NCBI GenBank assembly: GCA_021107755.1
Contig: JAIOSF010000009.1
Coordinates: forward strand, 1 to 64,000
DNA from: Arcobacteraceae bacterium
Lineage (GTDB): Bacteria; Campylobacterota; Campylobacteria; Campylobacterales; Arcobacteraceae
Length of the DNA: 64,000 bases
Reading direction: 5' to 3'
Below are positions 61,529 to 64,000 of this stretch, piece after piece (the stretch's first letter is position 1; the number at the start of each line of letters is the position of its first letter). The notes under the pieces are model-generated. The model worked only from the letters and a program-made list of their open reading frames with translations, did not search any database and was not told where the DNA came from. The position numbers and the translations under genes are program-made.

Positions 61529-61906
61529 ATGAAAAAAACTACTTTAGTATTGTCATTAACAGTACTTACACTTGGATTTAGCGGATGTGGTGCTTACAGA
61601 ACAGAATCAGGTATAACACCTCCCTCTTCAAAAAATAAAAATATAAAACCTTCAATAATGGTAACAGAGTTATTATTAGAAAATAAAAATTGCAAAACTT
61701 TAGAAAATATTGATACTAGTATTAAAAAACTAACTTTATTTCATCCCGATCCAACAAAAGAACAAGCTAATTATGTATTAGCAGAGAAAGGTAAAAAAAT
61801 TGGTGCTAATGTGATAAGAAATGTAAAATATGAATCAGGAGTAGGGCTTACAACTTGGGGATACATTGATGCAAAAGGTGATGCATCTAAATGTGATTTA
61901 AATTAA
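61529..61906 (+). CDS. Small lipoprotein with RcsF-like C-terminal part
   Basis: A 125-residue lipoprotein with signal peptide and lipobox GFSGC (lipidated Cys near residue 20). The C-terminal half (AEKGKKIGANVIRNVKYES, then TWGYIDAKGDASKC) loosely resembles the RcsF/YbjQ-like alpha/beta fold in which small outer-membrane lipoproteins sense envelope stress. Cys in KNCKTL and ASKC could form the disulfide expected of such a fold. The assignment is tentative. Its promoter carries tandem regulator-type repeats, and the gene is convergent with gyrB. Confidence 0.72.
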   Translation: MKKTTLVLSLTVLTLGFSGCGAYRTESGITPPSSKNKNIKPSIMVTELLLENKNCKTLENIDTSIKKLTLFHPDPTKEQANYVLAEKGKKIGANVIRNVKYESGVGLTTWGYIDAKGDASKCDLN

Positions 61907-61937
61907 TTTTTTCAAAGGATAAAATCCTTTGAAAAAA
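61907..61937. terminator. Bidirectional terminator between the lipoprotein gene and gyrB
   Basis: Stem TTTTTTCAAAGGAT / ATCCTTTGAAAAAA (14 bp) with a 3-nt loop, T-rich on both strands, 4 bp from the gyrB stop. Confidence 0.9.
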
Positions 61938-61940
61938 CGA

Positions 61941-64000
<2,060 letters not shown>

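Overview
The window is a gene-dense, AT-rich stretch of a bacterial chromosome. Its content points to Campylobacterota (Epsilonproteobacteria), most likely an Arcobacteraceae- or Sulfurimonas-like chemolithoautotroph. The signs are a Wolinella-type frdCAB fumarate reductase, a UPF0323 lipoprotein, RNase J with a long N-terminal tail next to rsmA, a class II DAHP synthase, a MOMP-like porin, many small TATAAT promoters, and above all aclBA, the two-subunit ATP-citrate lyase of the reductive TCA cycle. The species cannot be fixed from the sequence. The right edge runs into gyrB, which in this group normally sits just downstream of dnaA-dnaN, so oriC probably lies shortly beyond base 64000. The left edge carries a perfect sigma-70 consensus promoter firing leftwards out of the window, probably into an rRNA or other highly expressed stable-RNA or ribosomal operon.

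Layout. 1-8.5 kb: pyrG, a major porin, a lipoprotein, a cytochrome c and frdCAB. 8.6-15.8 kb: a D-2-hydroxyacid dehydrogenase, an operon joining a Phd/YefM-like coiled protein to a second fumarate reductase/succinate dehydrogenase-like pair, a kinase fragment, gltX, an ArsC-like protein and the UPF0323 lipoprotein. 16-21.5 kb: a response regulator translationally coupled to a glutathionylspermidine-synthase-like ATP-grasp enzyme, small housekeeping genes, purB with a ~104-bp palindrome at its end, and a membrane protein. 21.5-28.4 kb is the most distinctive accessory region: a response regulator and 7TM-type histidine kinase, a PAS/HD-GYP c-di-GMP phosphodiesterase, and two surface proteins (a beta-barrel with an Ig/cadherin-like domain, and an inverse-autotransporter barrel with a beta-helix passenger). 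Three promoters here share the same tandem TAACG box at identical spacing from the -10, so this looks like a self-contained two-component/c-di-GMP/adhesin regulon. 28.6-37 kb: PhoH-like protein, murC, an aminotransferase, a prepilin-like protein and aclBA. 37-50 kb: a leftward cluster (hisF, nucleoside phosphorylase, rlmN with an apparent AUA start, two tiny membrane proteins, kdsD, pabA, a GT-C enzyme) facing a rightward cluster (rsmA, rnj, rluB, rarA, pyrB, pabB, pabC). 50-57 kb: a four-gene phosphorelay including a 1.18-kb-residue sensor with three predicted periplasmic binding modules. 57-64 kb: a TrkA-C/COG3400 protein, tal, class II DAHP synthase, two small unknown genes with striking promoter repeats, and partial gyrB.

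Three near-identical 18-bp palindromes (41309, 45572, 50593) resemble the ParB-binding parS site and lie where parS would be expected, near the inferred origin. Metabolically, aclBA, frdCAB and possibly the second fumarate reductase-like pair fit carbon fixation by the reductive TCA cycle. No tRNA, rRNA, CRISPR array, insertion sequence or prophage was recognised inside the window.
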